Of a DNA stretch of 7,196 nt, positions 6,557-7,196 are shown one piece after another (positions within the stretch are counted from its first letter, which is position 1; every line of letters starts with the position of its first letter). The translations under genes were made by a program, and so were the position numbers. The notes beneath the pieces are model-generated. The model was not told where the DNA came from, did not search any database, and saw only the letters and a list, made by a program, of their open reading frames with translations. Source of the stretch: Pseudomonadota bacterium (GTDB lineage Bacteria; Pseudomonadota; Alphaproteobacteria; Rhizobiales; Kaistiaceae). Location: positions 1 to 7,196 of the forward strand of contig JAEWAD010000352.1 of the NCBI GenBank assembly GCA_023391905.1, read 5' to 3'.

Positions 6557-6606
6557 ACCCGGTTTCTTTCGTTCCGGCAGTTTCATCCGCGCGCCCGAGA
6601 CGCTAT

Positions 6607-7059
6607 ATGCCGGGTACCATGGACACCACAGCCACGCTCGCCCCCATCGACCGGATTCTCGACGATTTCGCCTTTCTCGACGAATGGGATGATCGCTATC
6701 GCTATCTGATCGAGCTCGGCCGCGGCCTGGCGCCGCTGTCGCCCGAGGCGCACAACGACGCCAACAAGGTCCAGGGCTGCGCCAGCCAGGTCTGGCTGGA
6801 GAAGTCCGTCCGCCAGGAAAACGACGGACCGCATCTCGACTTCAAGGGCGACAGCGACGCGCTGATCGTGCGCGGGCTCGTGGCGATCGTCATCGCCCTG
6901 TTCTCAGGCCGCCCGGCGGCCGAGATCGTCGAAACGGATGCGGAAGCGGTATTCGAGAAGATTGGCCTGCGCGAGCACCTGACCGCGCAGCGCTCGAACG
7001 GCCTGCGCTCCATGGTGACGCGGATCAAGACCGAGGCCGCCGCCGCGGCGGCGGCTTAG
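6607..7059 (+). CDS. sufE: SufE family cysteine desulfuration protein
   Basis: A 150-residue protein from ATG 6607; an in-frame ATG at 6619 (146 residues) is equally possible. A weak GAG lies 7 bases before 6607, and a TATAT at 6604-6608 could be part of a -10 element favouring the shorter form. SufE accepts persulfide sulfur from the cysteine desulfurase SufS and passes it to the Suf Fe-S scaffold in the cytoplasm. The sequence covers the whole family: IDRILDDFAFLDEWDDRYRY-like N-terminus, the acceptor-cysteine loop NKVQGCASQVWL with Cys58, GDSDALIVRGLVAIVIALFSGR, and the C-terminal EKIGLREHLTAQRSNGLRSM. The last seven residues before the stop are all Ala, encoded by a GC palindrome. No other suf genes are nearby, so it stands apart from the main suf operon. 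Confidence 0.93.
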   Translation: MPGTMDTTATLAPIDRILDDFAFLDEWDDRYRYLIELGRGLAPLSPEAHNDANKVQGCASQVWLEKSVRQENDGPHLDFKGDSDALIVRGLVAIVIALFSGRPAAEIVETDAEAVFEKIGLREHLTAQRSNGLRSMVTRIKTEAAAAAAA

Positions 7060-7066
7060 CCGCCTC
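7033..7066. terminator. GC palindrome spanning both stops of convergent genes
   Basis: Positions 7036-7055 are a perfect 20-bp palindrome made of GCC/GGC triplets. GGCGGC (7050-7055) can also pair with GCCGCC (7059-7064) around TTA, and GAGGC (7033-7037) with GCCTC (7062-7066). The structure covers the sufE stop (7057-7059) and most of the facing stop (7065-7067). It may end transcription from both sides, but there is no T-tract. Part of the symmetry comes simply from the alanine codon run. Confidence 0.4.
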
Positions 7067-7196
7067 AGCCCACCTCCGGCCGATAGTCGGGACTGCCCCA
7101 GTGGCGCACGCCGCGCGCGCGGCCATCGGCCTGCGCGGTCGACGACAGCCCGTAGTGGCGTGCCAGTGACGAAAGCGCCAGCTGCAGCACCAGCTT
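7065..7196 (-). CDS. DUF6456 domain-containing protein, C-terminal fragment
   Basis: The minus-strand frame is open from the right edge to TGA at 7067-7065, giving the last 43 residues of a protein whose start lies outside. They read KLVLQLALSSLARHYGLSS, then a short Arg/Ala-rich stretch, then VRHWGSPDYRPEVG at the end. The KLVLxLALxxLARHYGL helix and the terminal RHWGxxDYRP motif are what I recall from DUF6456 proteins, often annotated as helix-turn-helix proteins and commonly found beside sufE in Hyphomicrobiales. Convergent with sufE, with 5 bases between stops. The fragment is short, so the family call is moderate; the reading frame itself is well supported. Confidence 0.62.
   Translation of the reverse strand, partial: KLVLQLALSSLARHYGLSSTAQADGRARGVRHWGSPDYRPEVG

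Noticed and set aside
5711..6586. A 291-codon minus-strand frame crossing the divergent gap and the DUF5330 gene.
   Set aside because: It overlaps three better-supported features (DUF5330, the promoter region, the start of the lyase gene) and has no recognisable domain.
6178..6606. Upstream extension of the sufE frame to 6178.
   Set aside because: It would overlap the whole DUF5330 gene in another frame. The Arg-rich translation before residue MPGT is a frame shadow, and SufE homology begins only after 6607.

Overview
The window is GC-rich with tightly packed genes and looks like chromosomal DNA of an alphaproteobacterium, most likely order Hyphomicrobiales (Rhizobiales). The evidence is the set of families typical of that group (DUF2336, DUF1491, DUF5330, DUF6456), the DUF5330 - sufE - DUF6456 neighbourhood, and a PleC/DivJ/PdhS-type histidine kinase. 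The genus cannot be fixed from the sequence. No RNA gene, CRISPR array, insertion sequence, attachment site or prophage gene was seen, and no stretch over 300 bases lacks a gene.

Layout: (1) 1-485, plus strand: the 3' end of a DUF2336 gene. It converges on the next operon, with a perfect 10-bp hairpin between them (502-525). (2) 542-3461, minus strand: a three-gene operon read from right to left. It encodes a six-TM PAS histidine kinase, a membrane-anchored protein with two peptidoglycan-binding domains (its GTG start overlaps the kinase stop), and a small DUF1491 protein. Upstream is a CtrA-like site, TTAA-N7-CTAA. (3) 3655-6012, minus strand: a 785-residue protein joining a basic N-terminal segment, a Pro/Ala linker, a putative GT-A-like domain with a D-G-N motif, and a C-terminal alginate-lyase-family domain with its likely catalytic residues present. 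It shows no signal peptide. A good sigma-70-type promoter lies upstream, and a TTGAC-N7-GTCAA dyad covers its -35 element. (4) 6185-7059, plus strand: a DUF5330 exported or anchored protein, then SufE. (5) 7065-7196, minus strand: the C-terminus of a DUF6456 protein. Its stop is only 5 bases from the sufE stop, and both stops lie in a GC-rich palindrome.

The kinase, peptidoglycan-binding protein and DUF1491 genes are probably co-transcribed and may link an envelope component to signalling. SufE is housekeeping: it donates sulfur to the SufS cysteine desulfurase in Fe-S cluster assembly. The GT-like/lyase fusion is the least ordinary gene and the best candidate for undescribed biology, probably concerned with surface polysaccharide.
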